Of a stretch of 39,147 nucleotides of DNA, positions 1 through 7,759 are shown piece after piece. Where the stretch lies: positions 1-39,147 of the forward strand of contig JAJFIW010000030.1 in NCBI GenBank assembly GCA_021774615.1, given 5' to 3'. This stretch comes from Alphaproteobacteria bacterium (GTDB lineage Bacteria; Pseudomonadota; Alphaproteobacteria; UBA1280; UBA6503). Under the pieces are notes generated by a model that was given only the letters and a program-made list of their open reading frames with translations, searched no databases and had not been told where the DNA came from. The first letter of the stretch is position 1; the number at the start of each line of letters is the position of its first letter. The translations under genes were made by a program, and so were the position numbers.

Positions 1-606
1 TATTCTCATAATATTTGTTGCTCAGTTGACTCTGCTTCTGCCGGAACTCCTGAAGGGTACTTTGTAGGTACAAAAAATACTTGGACAGGTGTGCTTGGAG
101 GTTTAACTGGTGCAAATGCTAAATGTTTAAGTGACTTAACAACCTATGATTGGCGCGGTAAGAGTGACGCTGTTGCAGCAGGTATTTTAACTGCAGCAAA
201 TGTTAAGGCATGGCTTTGCGATAATGCCTCTTGCCAGAACTTAAAAGCTGGTAGAACCTATGCATTTGCTACAGCAGACGATTTGATCACAGGTGGGCGT
301 ACATTTGTAGCAACTTCTTCCGGTATACCTTTACCTCCTGGTGGGTCATGGAGTACAGGAACCTCTATGTTCGGAGGGTCAGACTTTGGTACTTATTTCC
401 GGACTGGGCGTAATGCCAACGGTACTCATGATACTAACGCTAACAACAGTTGCCTTAATTGGAACTCTAACCCTACAATTGCTCCTAGGCATGGCCATAC
501 AGGTGTTGTAGGTAGTGGTGTTTGGTCGCAAAATACCGCTACAGGTTCCGCTTACTGTGCATATGATACTGGCGGTAAATTTATCTGCATGGTGCACCCT
601 AACTAA
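1..606 (+). CDS. DUF1554-like secreted/surface protein, C-terminal part (5' truncated)
   Basis: The reading frame is open from the first base of the window, so the gene starts outside it; the GTG at 91 is internal. About 201 residues are visible. The segment FVGTKNTWTGVLGGL, then TGANAKC, AWLCD and a Cys-rich end (NNSCLNWNS, AYC, FICMV) resembles the DUF1554 domain, an endostatin/C-type-lectin-like fold best known in Leptospira lipoproteins. The typical pattern is LGGLxGADAKC near the start and CxNW plus two late cysteines. The many cysteines and the Gly/Ser/Thr/Asn-rich composition suggest an exported, disulfide-stabilised domain. The N-terminus, with any signal peptide, is not visible. The gene is followed at once by a strong terminator. 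Family assignment is from recalled motif pattern; function is unknown. Confidence 0.6.
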   Translation, partial: YSHNICCSVDSASAGTPEGYFVGTKNTWTGVLGGLTGANAKCLSDLTTYDWRGKSDAVAAGILTAANVKAWLCDNASCQNLKAGRTYAFATADDLITGGRTFVATSSGIPLPPGGSWSTGTSMFGGSDFGTYFRTGRNANGTHDTNANNSCLNWNSNPTIAPRHGHTGVVGSGVWSQNTATGSAYCAYDTGGKFICMVHPN

Positions 607-629
607 GACCTATACAAATATGTAGGAAG

Positions 630-666
630 ATATAGCCCTTGCTTGTGCAGGGGCTATATTTTTTTG
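630..666 (+). terminator. Rho-independent terminator of the DUF1554-like gene
   Basis: A 13-bp stem (630-642 with 647-659, one T-G wobble) closes a four-base TTGT loop and is followed by a run of T. It ends plus-strand transcription. The stop codon of the convergent rppH (654-656) lies inside the right arm. Confidence 0.85.
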
Positions 667-1145
667 AAGTGGTTAAACACCTCTGTATAAGCTTCTTTAC
701 GGAAATTTACTACCGTTTCAAGGATATATTCAGGCGTTGCCCATTGGTAGTTAGAAAACTCTTGGTCTTGGGCATTTTCTAGGTTGATATTGTTTATATC
801 GCCTGTAAACTCGAGCAAAAACCATTTCTGGGCTTGGCCTAGAAAGCCATCTCTTTTGTTGGCAGTAGGCGGGAACTCGTAAACTAGCCAGCCGGGGTAT
901 TCGCCTTTAACGGTTACGTCTGCAATTGCAGTTTCTTCGAATAGCTCACGCAGCGCTGCTTTTTGTGGTTCTTCGCCAGCATCAACCCCACCTTGGGGCA
1001 TTTGCCAAGCATCTTTAATGTCGGCACGTTCACAGTACAGGATATTGCCATCTTTATTAACAATAACGCAACCCGCATTAGGGCGAAATTTACTAAAGTC
1101 GGGGCTCTGTTGGATAAGTGGTGTTGTCATGATTAGTGCTTTCAT
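654..1145 (-). CDS. rppH: RNA pyrophosphohydrolase (Nudix), RppH
   Basis: A Nudix hydrolase of about 160 residues, the usual size of RppH, which removes pyrophosphate from triphosphorylated mRNA 5' ends and so starts decay. The Nudix box begins with GGVDAGEEPQ and ends with RELFEETAI, close to the RppH box GGINPGES...RELFEEVGL; the usual Gly near the end of the box is Ala here. DAWQMPQGG is the typical lead-in. It is the last gene of a minus-strand run after ctpA and the polysaccharide deacetylase gene, a common alphaproteobacterial order. The 5' end overlaps the upstream gene by 53 bases from ATG 1145, or 38 bases from the in-frame ATG at 1130. Neither ATG has a clear Shine-Dalgarno sequence, so translational coupling is likely and the start is uncertain. 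Confidence 0.9.
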   Translation of the reverse strand: MKALIMTTPLIQQSPDFSKFRPNAGCVIVNKDGNILYCERADIKDAWQMPQGGVDAGEEPQKAALRELFEETAIADVTVKGEYPGWLVYEFPPTANKRDGFLGQAQKWFLLEFTGDINNINLENAQDQEFSNYQWATPEYILETVVNFRKEAYTEVFNHFKKI

Positions 1146-2196
1146 TTACTGTTTCAACAATTGCAGTTGGGGTTGCTGGTGCAAAAGGTGCTACCTCATG
1201 GTTGGGTAGTAAATGGCTAATCGGCACAAGGTAAATACCTTTATAAGGTAGGGTTGGTATCCAGTCAGACAGAACCTTAAGGGTAATTTCATGGGGGTGT
1301 CCAATAGCAATTGCACTACCTTTATTGCGTGCTACTTCTTCGAGTGCTAATAAAGAGTCCATCAATGCTTTTTCAGTTGGGGTATGGTCAAGGAACACAT
1401 CGCGCACCAATAGTGGCATATCGGGTGTTAGTTTTGCTGCATCTGCCACCTTTGTTTTACCTGTGGTAAGGCTATCAAGAAAGAACAGCCCCTCGTTGTT
1501 GATAATAGGCAGTACTTGCTCCATACCTTCTTTAAAGGCAGTAAACCGAGAGCCCATATGGTTATTAACCCCTACGGCAAGGTCTTTTAGTGTAGCAAGG
1601 TTTTTAATGGTACGGTCGTTAATTTCCTGTGGGGCAAGGTTAATAAGTAATGCATTTGGCCCTGGGTTAATGGCAGGTTCGGCAAGCCTTGGCATAGGCT
1701 CCATTGGTAGGTGGATCATTACTTCCCGACCTTGTTGGCGTGCTTGTTGCGCTAATTTAGCTGTACTAGTACCGTAAGGTAGAAAAGAGAATGTCACCGC
1801 AGGGGGTAAAACTTCTGCTGCTTTTTGCGATTGCTGTGCATTAACCCCAACATCATCAATAACAATGGCAACACGTATTGCATTTTTAGGTGTAAGTGGT
1901 GTTTTTTCGGCATTGGTTATATATTTAGGCTTTGGCAGAGTTTCTTCTATTGCAACATCAGTCGGTGTTTCTTGGGCATCTGTCTTGGGGTGGATTTGTT
2001 GCATAACCTTGTCCCAAGCCTCGGGCATTGGTTGCAGAGCCACAACTTTAGGCTCTATAGGTGGGGGTGGAGGTGGTACTACACCTTCTTGTTTGTAGGA
2101 GAGCAGCCAAAAAGTTAGCGATGCTGCCACCAAAACAACAACCGCGCCAATAATTGCTAGCGTTAGTAGTTGTTTGTTTGGTGGCCATACAAACAT
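1093..2196 (-). CDS. Divergent polysaccharide deacetylase family protein (YibQ-like)
   Basis: A protein of 367 residues with a short cytoplasmic N-terminus, one membrane anchor (about residues 9-33), a proline-rich linker (VVPPPPPPIEPK, about 40-51) and an extracytoplasmic catalytic-like domain. IRVAIVIDDVGVN, HLPMEP, NHMGSRFT and AIGHPHE are landmarks of the divergent polysaccharide deacetylase family (formerly DUF610, E. coli YibQ), a NodB-like carbohydrate esterase fold. The family is typically next to envC and ctpA, and together they suggest a role in peptidoglycan or septal cell-wall processing; the substrate is not established. It starts only 7 bases after the ctpA stop codon and its 3' end overlaps rppH. 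Confidence 0.88.
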   Translation of the reverse strand: MFVWPPNKQLLTLAIIGAVVVLVAASLTFWLLSYKQEGVVPPPPPPIEPKVVALQPMPEAWDKVMQQIHPKTDAQETPTDVAIEETLPKPKYITNAEKTPLTPKNAIRVAIVIDDVGVNAQQSQKAAEVLPPAVTFSFLPYGTSTAKLAQQARQQGREVMIHLPMEPMPRLAEPAINPGPNALLINLAPQEINDRTIKNLATLKDLAVGVNNHMGSRFTAFKEGMEQVLPIINNEGLFFLDSLTTGKTKVADAAKLTPDMPLLVRDVFLDHTPTEKALMDSLLALEEVARNKGSAIAIGHPHEITLKVLSDWIPTLPYKGIYLVPISHLLPNHEVAPFAPATPTAIVETVNESTNHDNTTYPTEPRL

Positions 2197-2203
2197 TTGC
2201 TAA

Positions 2204-3559
2204 TTACTTTTTATGGGTTTGTTGCCATAAATTTAGCGCTTGCACCACGCCTAATGCTCGGTCTAGCTGGTAGTCAAAAGGTTTGTCGCCCTTTTCTTCA
2301 GCTTTAGCTTTGTCTTTACCTTTTTTCTTGGATTTTTTCTTTGGTGCGTCAATTTTGTTGCCGTTCTTATCAACCTCGATATGGCCACGTAATGACGCTT
2401 CCGACGGGCGGTATCCATCTTCATCTGGGTTGTTCTCAGCAAGTCTTACTAGCGGTACGTTAATGTCTGGCTCTATTCCTGTTGCTTGGATACTACGCCC
2501 TGATGGAGTGTAATATAAAGCCGTAGTTAAGCGCATTCCTGCGCCTTCTGGCAGGTTAATAACAGTTTGTACCGACCCTTTACCAAAGCTTTTTGTGCCC
2601 ATAACAATTGCTCGTTTATGGTCTTGTAATGCTCCTGCTACAATCTCAGAGGCTGATGCACTACCGCCATTAATAAGAACAACCATTGGTTTGCCGTTTA
2701 TAATGTCGCCTTTTTTGGCATGAGTTACTTGGTTTTGGTTGCTAATGCGCCCTTTAGTGGAAACAATCTCACCTTGGGTTAAAAAGGCGTCAGATAGGTA
2801 AATCGCTTGGTTTAATAAGCCCCCTGGGTTGTTGCGCATATCAAGAACAAGGCCGTTTAGCTCTTTACCATTGTTCTTTTCTTTTAGTTCTTTGATTGCG
2901 GTTGGTAATAGCTCTGATACTTGCTCGTTAAAGGTAGTAACACGAACATAACCAATCCCATTGTCTTTTAGGTCCCAACGGACAGAGCGGATTTTGATTT
3001 TATCACGCACGATAGTTACGCTAAATGCCTTTTTCTCGGACTCGCGGAAGATTTTAAGGGAAATTTTCTCGCCAACTTTACCGCGCATTTTGTTAACAGC
3101 TTCGTTTAGGTTAAGCCCTTGAATGTCTTCCCCGTCAATCTGGATAATTAAGTCATTGCTTTGTAGGCCTGCACGGTCTGCAGGGGTGTCTTCAATTGGT
3201 GCTACTACTTTAACTACACCCTTTTCCATGGTTACTTCAATCCCGAGGCCGCCAAACTCGCCCGAGGTTTGCTCTTTCATTTGGTCGAAAGATTTTGGCG
3301 GTAAATAGCCCGAGTGTGGGTCAAGGTCGGCAAGCATGCCGCTGATCGCAGCTTCAATAAGTTTGCTGTCGGTAACTTCTTCAACATAGTTTGCCCGCAC
3401 TCTTTCGAATACATGTGCCATAAGGTCAAGCTGGCGGTATAAATCGTCGGTGGCACGAACTGTTTGTACAAATGGTGTTGCTGCAAAAACAGAGAATGAA
3501 ACAACAGCCGAAACAATAACAAGTTTGGAGAAAGAAAACCCTAGAATGCGACGAGACAT
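2204..3559 (-). CDS. ctpA: Carboxyl-terminal processing protease, S41 family
   Basis: A 451-residue periplasmic serine protease that trims or degrades envelope proteins from their C-termini. A membrane/signal segment lies at about residues 10-28 and a PDZ domain at about 100-175 (GLGIEV, GLQSNDLIIQIDG). The S41 core carries GGSASASEIVAGA and GTKSFGKGSVQT; by family spacing the catalytic dyad is Ser302 and Lys327, with Gln331 as the third residue. The C-terminus holds a lysine-rich stretch (about residues 400-425) that is probably disordered. In related genomes ctpA directly follows envC, which activates amidases; here two GNAT genes on the opposite strand separate them. The ATG start leads straight into the signal segment. 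Confidence 0.93.
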   Translation of the reverse strand: MSRRILGFSFSKLVIVSAVVSFSVFAATPFVQTVRATDDLYRQLDLMAHVFERVRANYVEEVTDSKLIEAAISGMLADLDPHSGYLPPKSFDQMKEQTSGEFGGLGIEVTMEKGVVKVVAPIEDTPADRAGLQSNDLIIQIDGEDIQGLNLNEAVNKMRGKVGEKISLKIFRESEKKAFSVTIVRDKIKIRSVRWDLKDNGIGYVRVTTFNEQVSELLPTAIKELKEKNNGKELNGLVLDMRNNPGGLLNQAIYLSDAFLTQGEIVSTKGRISNQNQVTHAKKGDIINGKPMVVLINGGSASASEIVAGALQDHKRAIVMGTKSFGKGSVQTVINLPEGAGMRLTTALYYTPSGRSIQATGIEPDINVPLVRLAENNPDEDGYRPSEASLRGHIEVDKNGNKIDAPKKKSKKKGKDKAKAEEKGDKPFDYQLDRALGVVQALNLWQQTHKK

Positions 3560-3653
3560 AAATTAATCACCTTTTTTATATGAATTTGCCGTCTATTCTA
3601 ACAGGTTTACGCCAGATGTGAACGAAAGAAATAAGCTTATAAGGTGTTTTTAT

Positions 3654-3682
3654 TTGTATGCTAAAACTAGAGTTGATAACAT
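3654..3682 (+). promoter_or_regulatory. Candidate promoter of the GNAT pair
   Basis: TTGTAT and TAACAT are separated by 17 bases. The predicted transcription start would fall at or very near the ATG at 3689, so the message could be nearly leaderless; no Shine-Dalgarno sequence is seen before that ATG. The match to consensus is weak. Confidence 0.25.
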
Positions 3683-3792
3683 AAAAAGATGAAAAACATA
3701 CCAGTACCAACATTTACAACCGAACGCCTTATTCTAAAGGCTGTTACAGAGGCTGATATCCCTGCTTATACAAAGTATTTTGTAGATTATGA
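3672..3792 (+). repeat. Near-identical 121-bp repeat, copy 1
   Basis: This block, from 17 bases upstream of the first GNAT start codon to codon 35, matches 4259-4379 with only two mismatches by eye. The rest of the two genes is clearly more diverged. Confidence 0.9.
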
Positions 3793-4252
3793 GATTATTG
3801 GCAACTTAGTAAGCAGTGTGCCTTGGCCATACCCTGAGAACGGAGTGGAAGAATACGTTAAAACAGTAATTATTCCTAAACAAGGTAACGGAAGATGGAC
3901 GTGGGGGATTTTCTTAAAAGATAATCTTAATGAGCTTATTGGTATGATTGAGATGTGGGTTGAGGGGAAACCTGAGCACCGCGGTTTTTGGCTAGGGCGA
4001 CCATTTTGGGGGCAAGGTATTATGACAGAGGCTACTATCCCTGTAACAGATTTTGCATTTGACGAACTTAATTTTAAAACCATCAGGTTTAATAATGCTT
4101 TGGGTAATGAGCGCTCACGGCGGATTAAAGAAAAAGCAGGTGCTAAACTGTTATATATCGAGCCAGAAGAGTTCAATAATCCACAGTTTACTGAAGTTGA
4201 AGTCTGGGAGCTTACGGCCGCTAATTGGCATAAGTTCGGAAATAAAGCATAA
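3689..4252 (+). CDS. GNAT family N-acetyltransferase (RimJ/RimL-like), copy 1
   Basis: A 187-residue acetyltransferase that would transfer acetyl from acetyl-CoA to an amine. TTERLILKAVTEADIPAY is the opening of the RimJ/RimL-type GNAT family (Acetyltransf_3). RGFWLGRPFWGQGIMTEA supplies the acetyl-CoA-binding loop (Q-x-x-G-x-G/A type, here in the GQGIMTEA form), and ALGNERSRRIKEKAGAK is the conserved Asn/Glu-containing end of the fold. The substrate could be a ribosomal protein N-terminus, another protein or a small molecule; the sequence does not say. It lies between the divergent ctpA and the convergent envC and is followed 23 bases later by a paralogue. Confidence 0.88.
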   Translation: MKNIPVPTFTTERLILKAVTEADIPAYTKYFVDYEIIGNLVSSVPWPYPENGVEEYVKTVIIPKQGNGRWTWGIFLKDNLNELIGMIEMWVEGKPEHRGFWLGRPFWGQGIMTEATIPVTDFAFDELNFKTIRFNNALGNERSRRIKEKAGAKLLYIEPEEFNNPQFTEVEVWELTAANWHKFGNKA

Positions 4253-4258
4253 GCTAAA

Positions 4259-4379
4259 GTTGATAACATAAAAAGATGAAAAACATATCAGTACCAACAT
4301 TTACAACCGAACGCCTTATTCTAAAGGCTGTTACGGAGGCTGATATCCCTGCTTATACAAAGTATTTTGTAGATTATGA
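4259..4379 (+). repeat. Near-identical 121-bp repeat, copy 2
   Basis: The second copy of the block at 3672-3792, offset by 587 bases. It spans the same relative position, from 17 bases before the start codon to codon 35 of the second GNAT gene. Confidence 0.9.
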
Positions 4380-4845
4380 AGTTATTAGCAATTTGGCAGC
4401 ATCTATACCTTGGCCATACCCTGAGAATGGGGTGGAAGAGTATATAATGACAGAAGTTATCCATAAACAAAGTGATGTGGAATGGATGTGGGGGGTTTTC
4501 TTAAAAGATAACCCTGATGAGCTTATTGGGGCAGTTGAATTTTGGCTTAATGCTCATCCAGCAAACCGTGGTTTTTGGTTAGGTCGGCCATTTTGGGGAA
4601 AAGGGATAATGACTGAGGCTGTTGAGCCTATTACAGATTTTGCTTTTAATGAATTAGGTATGGTAACTCTGACATTTAGTAACGCTTTGGGCAATGAACG
4701 CTCACGGAGGGTTAAAGAAAAGTCAGGTGCTAATATGCTACGTATCGAGCCAAAAAAATTCAACAATCCAGATTTCACTAAAGCTGAAATCTGGGAGCTT
4801 ACCGCTGAGAATTGGCAAAGGTATAAGGAAAGAAAGCTTACTTAG
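4276..4845 (+). CDS. GNAT family N-acetyltransferase (RimJ/RimL-like), copy 2
   Basis: A 189-residue paralogue of the preceding gene with the same motifs: TTERLILKAVTEADIPAY, RGFWLGRPFWGKGIMTEA and ALGNERSRRVKEKSGA. The first 35 residues differ at one position (Ser5 for Pro5), while the remainder looks only about 60-65% identical. Strongest divergence is in the central substrate-facing part (IEMWVEGKPEH in copy 1, VEFWLNAHPAN in copy 2), which suggests different substrates. Its last 8 bases overlap the 3' end of the convergent envC, so it sits very tightly in the former envC-ctpA junction. No Shine-Dalgarno sequence is evident; the upstream GATAACATAAAAAG is copied from gene 1. Confidence 0.88.
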   Translation: MKNISVPTFTTERLILKAVTEADIPAYTKYFVDYEVISNLAASIPWPYPENGVEEYIMTEVIHKQSDVEWMWGVFLKDNPDELIGAVEFWLNAHPANRGFWLGRPFWGKGIMTEAVEPITDFAFNELGMVTLTFSNALGNERSRRVKEKSGANMLRIEPKKFNNPDFTKAEIWELTAENWQRYKERKLT

Positions 4846-5887
4846 GCAGCCAACCTGTAGGGTTAACAGACTTACCATTTTTACGTACTTCTAGGTATAG
4901 CGATGGTTTTTTGTCTGTTTCTGATAGTTTACCAAGTTGGGTGCCTGCAGTTATAAATGTGCCAGTTTTAAGGTCTTTATTTGTTATTCCGCCATACAGA
5001 GAGTGGGTGCTTTTTTCGTGCTCCATAATTATTAAAGAGCCAAAGCCTTTAAACTTCCCATTATATAAAATGCGGCCATCACGTACGGCTACAACTTCTT
5101 GGCCTTGGATACCTGCAATTGTTATGCCTTTTGCGGGTAGCTCGGTGCGTTTGTCTTTTTTGCCAAAATCTTGGGTTACTATACCTTTGAGCGGCAATGT
5201 GCCATATTTAGGTTTACGTATTTTAGGGATAATCCCCGATAAATTCGTTTCTAGTTTCAGCAGCTCTTTAAGGTTGCCTTCTTCCCCTAGTTTGGTACTT
5301 CTAGTGGCTAATTTACGTAGTTCTCTTGGCGATAGGGCCATTACCTTTTTTTGTTCGGTATGGAGTTTTTGGAGTTTCTCGCGTTGGGTCTGCATGTTGG
5401 CAAGTGCTGTTGTAAGGGCTTGTTGTTTAAGCTCTGCCTCATAAGTAACAATTAGTAGCTCTCGTAGTTTGGTGCGGCTTTGTTCGATGTCACGGTTAAG
5501 GGCTTTTCTTGAAATAGCTAAAATTGGCTGCCGCTGGGGCTGGATAGCAAAGGCATCATAAGTTAGCATTGCTCGCAGTGGTTGGCGCTCGATGCGGGCA
5601 AGGTTTGCCATTGCAAGGTGGTGCTTTTGCACGTCTACCGACAGTACTTTTTTTAGGCTTAATTCTTGGGTTTTTATATCTTTTATATTTTTCTCTAATA
5701 CCCCAATGTTGCGCTCTATCTTGGCGATGGTGGTGTTGATATCATTTAACTTAGCGTCTATACCAGTTATAGATGTTTGGATATTTTTGCGTAATGCCAC
5801 ATCTTGCGCCGAGCGAGACTGCGCAAAAGTTTGCGGAGAAGTTATCAGCGTAATAATTAATATTAGCGAGCAAACGAAATAAGGCAT
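4838..5887 (-). CDS. envC: Murein hydrolase activator EnvC-like protein (degenerate M23/LytM)
   Basis: A 349-residue exported protein with a signal peptide (about residues 1-22, ending TFAQS), a long coiled coil (about 25-210) and a C-terminal LytM/M23 domain (about 230-349; GIVTQDFG, GITIAG, VVAVRDGRILYNG, SLIIMEHE, PSLYLEVRKNG). Active M23 peptidases need HxxxD and HxH; here the corresponding positions read QDFG and YLEVR, so zinc ligands are missing. This is the hallmark of EnvC, which does not cut peptidoglycan but activates AmiA/B-type amidases at the division septum. The start codon lies 25 bases inside the end of gpmI, indicating coupled translation. The 3' end overlaps the convergent second GNAT gene by 8 bases. 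Confidence 0.88.
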   Translation of the reverse strand: MPYFVCSLILIITLITSPQTFAQSRSAQDVALRKNIQTSITGIDAKLNDINTTIAKIERNIGVLEKNIKDIKTQELSLKKVLSVDVQKHHLAMANLARIERQPLRAMLTYDAFAIQPQRQPILAISRKALNRDIEQSRTKLRELLIVTYEAELKQQALTTALANMQTQREKLQKLHTEQKKVMALSPRELRKLATRSTKLGEEGNLKELLKLETNLSGIIPKIRKPKYGTLPLKGIVTQDFGKKDKRTELPAKGITIAGIQGQEVVAVRDGRILYNGKFKGFGSLIIMEHEKSTHSLYGGITNKDLKTGTFITAGTQLGKLSETDKKPSLYLEVRKNGKSVNPTGWLPK

Positions 5888-7413
5888 TTACCAGTCATCT
5901 CTGTAGGTTGTTCTAGCCCCATGGCTTTAAGTATGGTTGGGGCAATATCGCATAGTTTACCATTTTTTAAACTAGCATTCTCACGTCCAATATAAAAAAA
6001 TGGTACGGGGTTAATGCTGTGCGATGTGTCAGGGTTGCCATTGTTATCGAGCATTTCGTCGCAGTTGCCGTGGTCGGCGGTTATAAACAGCTCGCCATTG
6101 GCTTGTTTAATGGCCTTCTCAAGCCCGCTCAGGAAGGTGTCAATAGCTTCTACCGCTTTTATCGCTGCATTTATATTGCCTGTGTGCCCAACCATGTCGC
6201 CATTGGCAATATTGCAAATTATTATGTCGTAATTTTTATTTATAATGGCATCAAATAATTTTTCGCTTACTTCAGGTAGCGCCATTTCTGGCTTAAGGTC
6301 ATAAGTGTGTACCTTAGGTGACGGCACCATAATACGATCTTCACCGTTAAAAGGTTGCTCCTCGCCGCCATTAAAGAAAAATGTAACATGGGCATACTTT
6401 TCTGTTTCGGCGATGCGTAGTTGTGTGCCACCAATATTGCTAATAATCTCGCCTAGTGTGTTATTAAGTTGTAAAGGGGCGTACAGAACAATAGTTTTGT
6501 TTGCGAACTGTTCGTCGTAATTGGTCATGGTTGCGATAGTTAAGTTAATGTCTGTGTCCACAAAACGGCGCACAATTTGGCGCATGCGGTCGGCACGGAA
6601 GTTGAAAAATAGTATGCTGTCGCCATTTTCTATTTTCCCGCCGCTAGCTAATGGTGGTAATGCTGTTGCCGATATAAACTCATCACCTTCATCGCGCTTG
6701 TAGGCATTAATAATAGCTGTGGTTGCGTTATCTGCTTGGTATTTACTATTATCTGTAGTGTAAAGGTTAAATGCTTGGTCAATGCGTTCGGTGCGGCTAT
6801 CTCTGTCCATAGCGTAAAAACGCCCGCAAATGCTGGCAATAGCAACGTTATCAAGTTCTTTTATGTCTTCTTCAAAAAGGTTTATTTGCTCTAGTGCGGC
6901 GTCAGGTGGGGTGTCTCTGCCGTCGGTAATCGCGTGGATATAAATTGGTTTATTAAGCTTATTTAACAATTCTACCAGTTTTAACAGGTGTTCACTATGG
7001 CTGTGTACGCCACCGTCTGACACCATCCCGATTAGGTGGATGGCACGGCTGTCATTGCTTTGGGCTAAAAACTTTTTAACTGTGGGCTTGTCGGCAAAAG
7101 CATCAGTTTCTAAGTCAAGACGGATTTGTTCCAATGCTTGGTGGACAATTCGCCCTGCGCCAATATTAGTATGCCCAACCTCAGAGTTACCCATTTGCCC
7201 GTCAGGCAAACCAACCGCCTTGCCATGGGTTAATAGCGTACTGTGTGGGTAAGTGTTATGAAATCGGTCAATGGTAGGCGTATTTGCTTGTGTAATAGCG
7301 TTGCCAGCAGTGCTTGGGGCTTCACCAAAACCATCGAGAATGCACAACATCATTGGCCCCTTAAAGGGTTTTTTATTATCTAGAATAGTGTTGTTTTGTT
7401 GTGTTGTTAGCAT
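5863..7413 (-). CDS. gpmI: 2,3-bisphosphoglycerate-independent phosphoglycerate mutase
   Basis: A 516-residue cofactor-independent phosphoglycerate mutase interconverting 3- and 2-phosphoglycerate in glycolysis and gluconeogenesis. MLCILDGFGE supplies the first metal-binding Asp (Asp27) and LPDGQMGNSEVGH the phosphoserine nucleophile (Ser77). DGRDTPP, GRFYAMDRD, FFNFRADRMRQ and FITADHGNCDEM are further signatures with metal ligands near the C-terminus. The length matches the family. The start MLTTQQ... puts about 20 residues before the core, slightly longer than usual, so a later ATG (MM at 21-22) is possible but less likely. It is followed by envC with a 25-base overlap. Confidence 0.96.
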   Translation of the reverse strand: MLTTQQNNTILDNKKPFKGPMMLCILDGFGEAPSTAGNAITQANTPTIDRFHNTYPHSTLLTHGKAVGLPDGQMGNSEVGHTNIGAGRIVHQALEQIRLDLETDAFADKPTVKKFLAQSNDSRAIHLIGMVSDGGVHSHSEHLLKLVELLNKLNKPIYIHAITDGRDTPPDAALEQINLFEEDIKELDNVAIASICGRFYAMDRDSRTERIDQAFNLYTTDNSKYQADNATTAIINAYKRDEGDEFISATALPPLASGGKIENGDSILFFNFRADRMRQIVRRFVDTDINLTIATMTNYDEQFANKTIVLYAPLQLNNTLGEIISNIGGTQLRIAETEKYAHVTFFFNGGEEQPFNGEDRIMVPSPKVHTYDLKPEMALPEVSEKLFDAIINKNYDIIICNIANGDMVGHTGNINAAIKAVEAIDTFLSGLEKAIKQANGELFITADHGNCDEMLDNNGNPDTSHSINPVPFFYIGRENASLKNGKLCDIAPTILKAMGLEQPTEMTGKCLISFAR

Positions 7414-7468
7414 AGGTAATACAATACGTTCTTTTTAGGGTAAGAGCAATAAATGACTATTGTAAATC

Positions 7469-7498
7469 TTGACAAAACTCATTAAATCACCATTTAAT
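7469..7498 (+). promoter_or_regulatory. Sigma-70-type promoter of the micro-ORF unit
   Basis: A consensus TTGACA at 7469-7474 and TTTAAT at 7493-7498, 18 bases apart. Transcription would begin near 7506, about 50 bases before the first micro-ORF. The other strand carries gpmI leaving in the opposite direction. Confidence 0.6.
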
Positions 7499-7555
7499 AT
7501 GTAATAGTATGTTTTCTTCTTTTCTTTTTTATAAATTCCTTCTTTGGGAGGTTGT

Positions 7556-7636
7556 ATGGATTTTGCTAGATGTATTTTAGGAACGTTTCTTGTTATTTTT
7601 ATTCTATATTTTTTAGTTGAGTATAGAATTGTTTAA
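7556..7636 (+). CDS. Putative 26-residue single-span membrane micro-protein
   Basis: The ORF is 26 codons plus TAA, preceded by the strong ribosome binding site GGGAGG at 7546-7551, four bases before the ATG. The peptide is mostly one hydrophobic helix (ILGTFLVIFILYFL) with charged ends (MDFAR and VEYRIV). It has the size and build of regulatory subunits such as KdpF or CydX, but no partner complex is encoded nearby and I cannot assign it. It sits behind a good promoter and is followed 15 bases later by a second micro-ORF with its own ribosome binding site, which supports real translation. Confidence 0.5.
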   Translation: MDFARCILGTFLVIFILYFLVEYRIV

Positions 7637-7651
7637 TTCTGGAGAGTTATC

Positions 7652-7738
7652 ATGACCCCCACCTTTATTTTCTTATTTTGTTTTTTAGCAGGCTTCATCG
7701 GAGTTCTTTTTACTTCAAAAAAGAAAGACGAAAAATGA
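7652..7738 (+). CDS. Putative 28-residue single-span membrane micro-protein
   Basis: The ORF is 28 codons plus TGA, with GGAGAG at 7641-7646 five bases before the ATG. The peptide has a hydrophobic helix (about residues 4-20, FIFLFCFLAGFIGVLF) followed by a strongly charged tail (SKKKDEK), as expected of a small inner-membrane peptide with its C-terminus in the cytoplasm. A terminator follows 21 bases after the stop. Together with the preceding micro-ORF it forms an isolated bicistronic unit. It might alternatively be part of a small RNA with incidental coding potential. Function unknown. Confidence 0.5.
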   Translation: MTPTFIFLFCFLAGFIGVLFTSKKKDEK

Positions 7739-7759
7739 GCCTATTTATATTAACGACAA

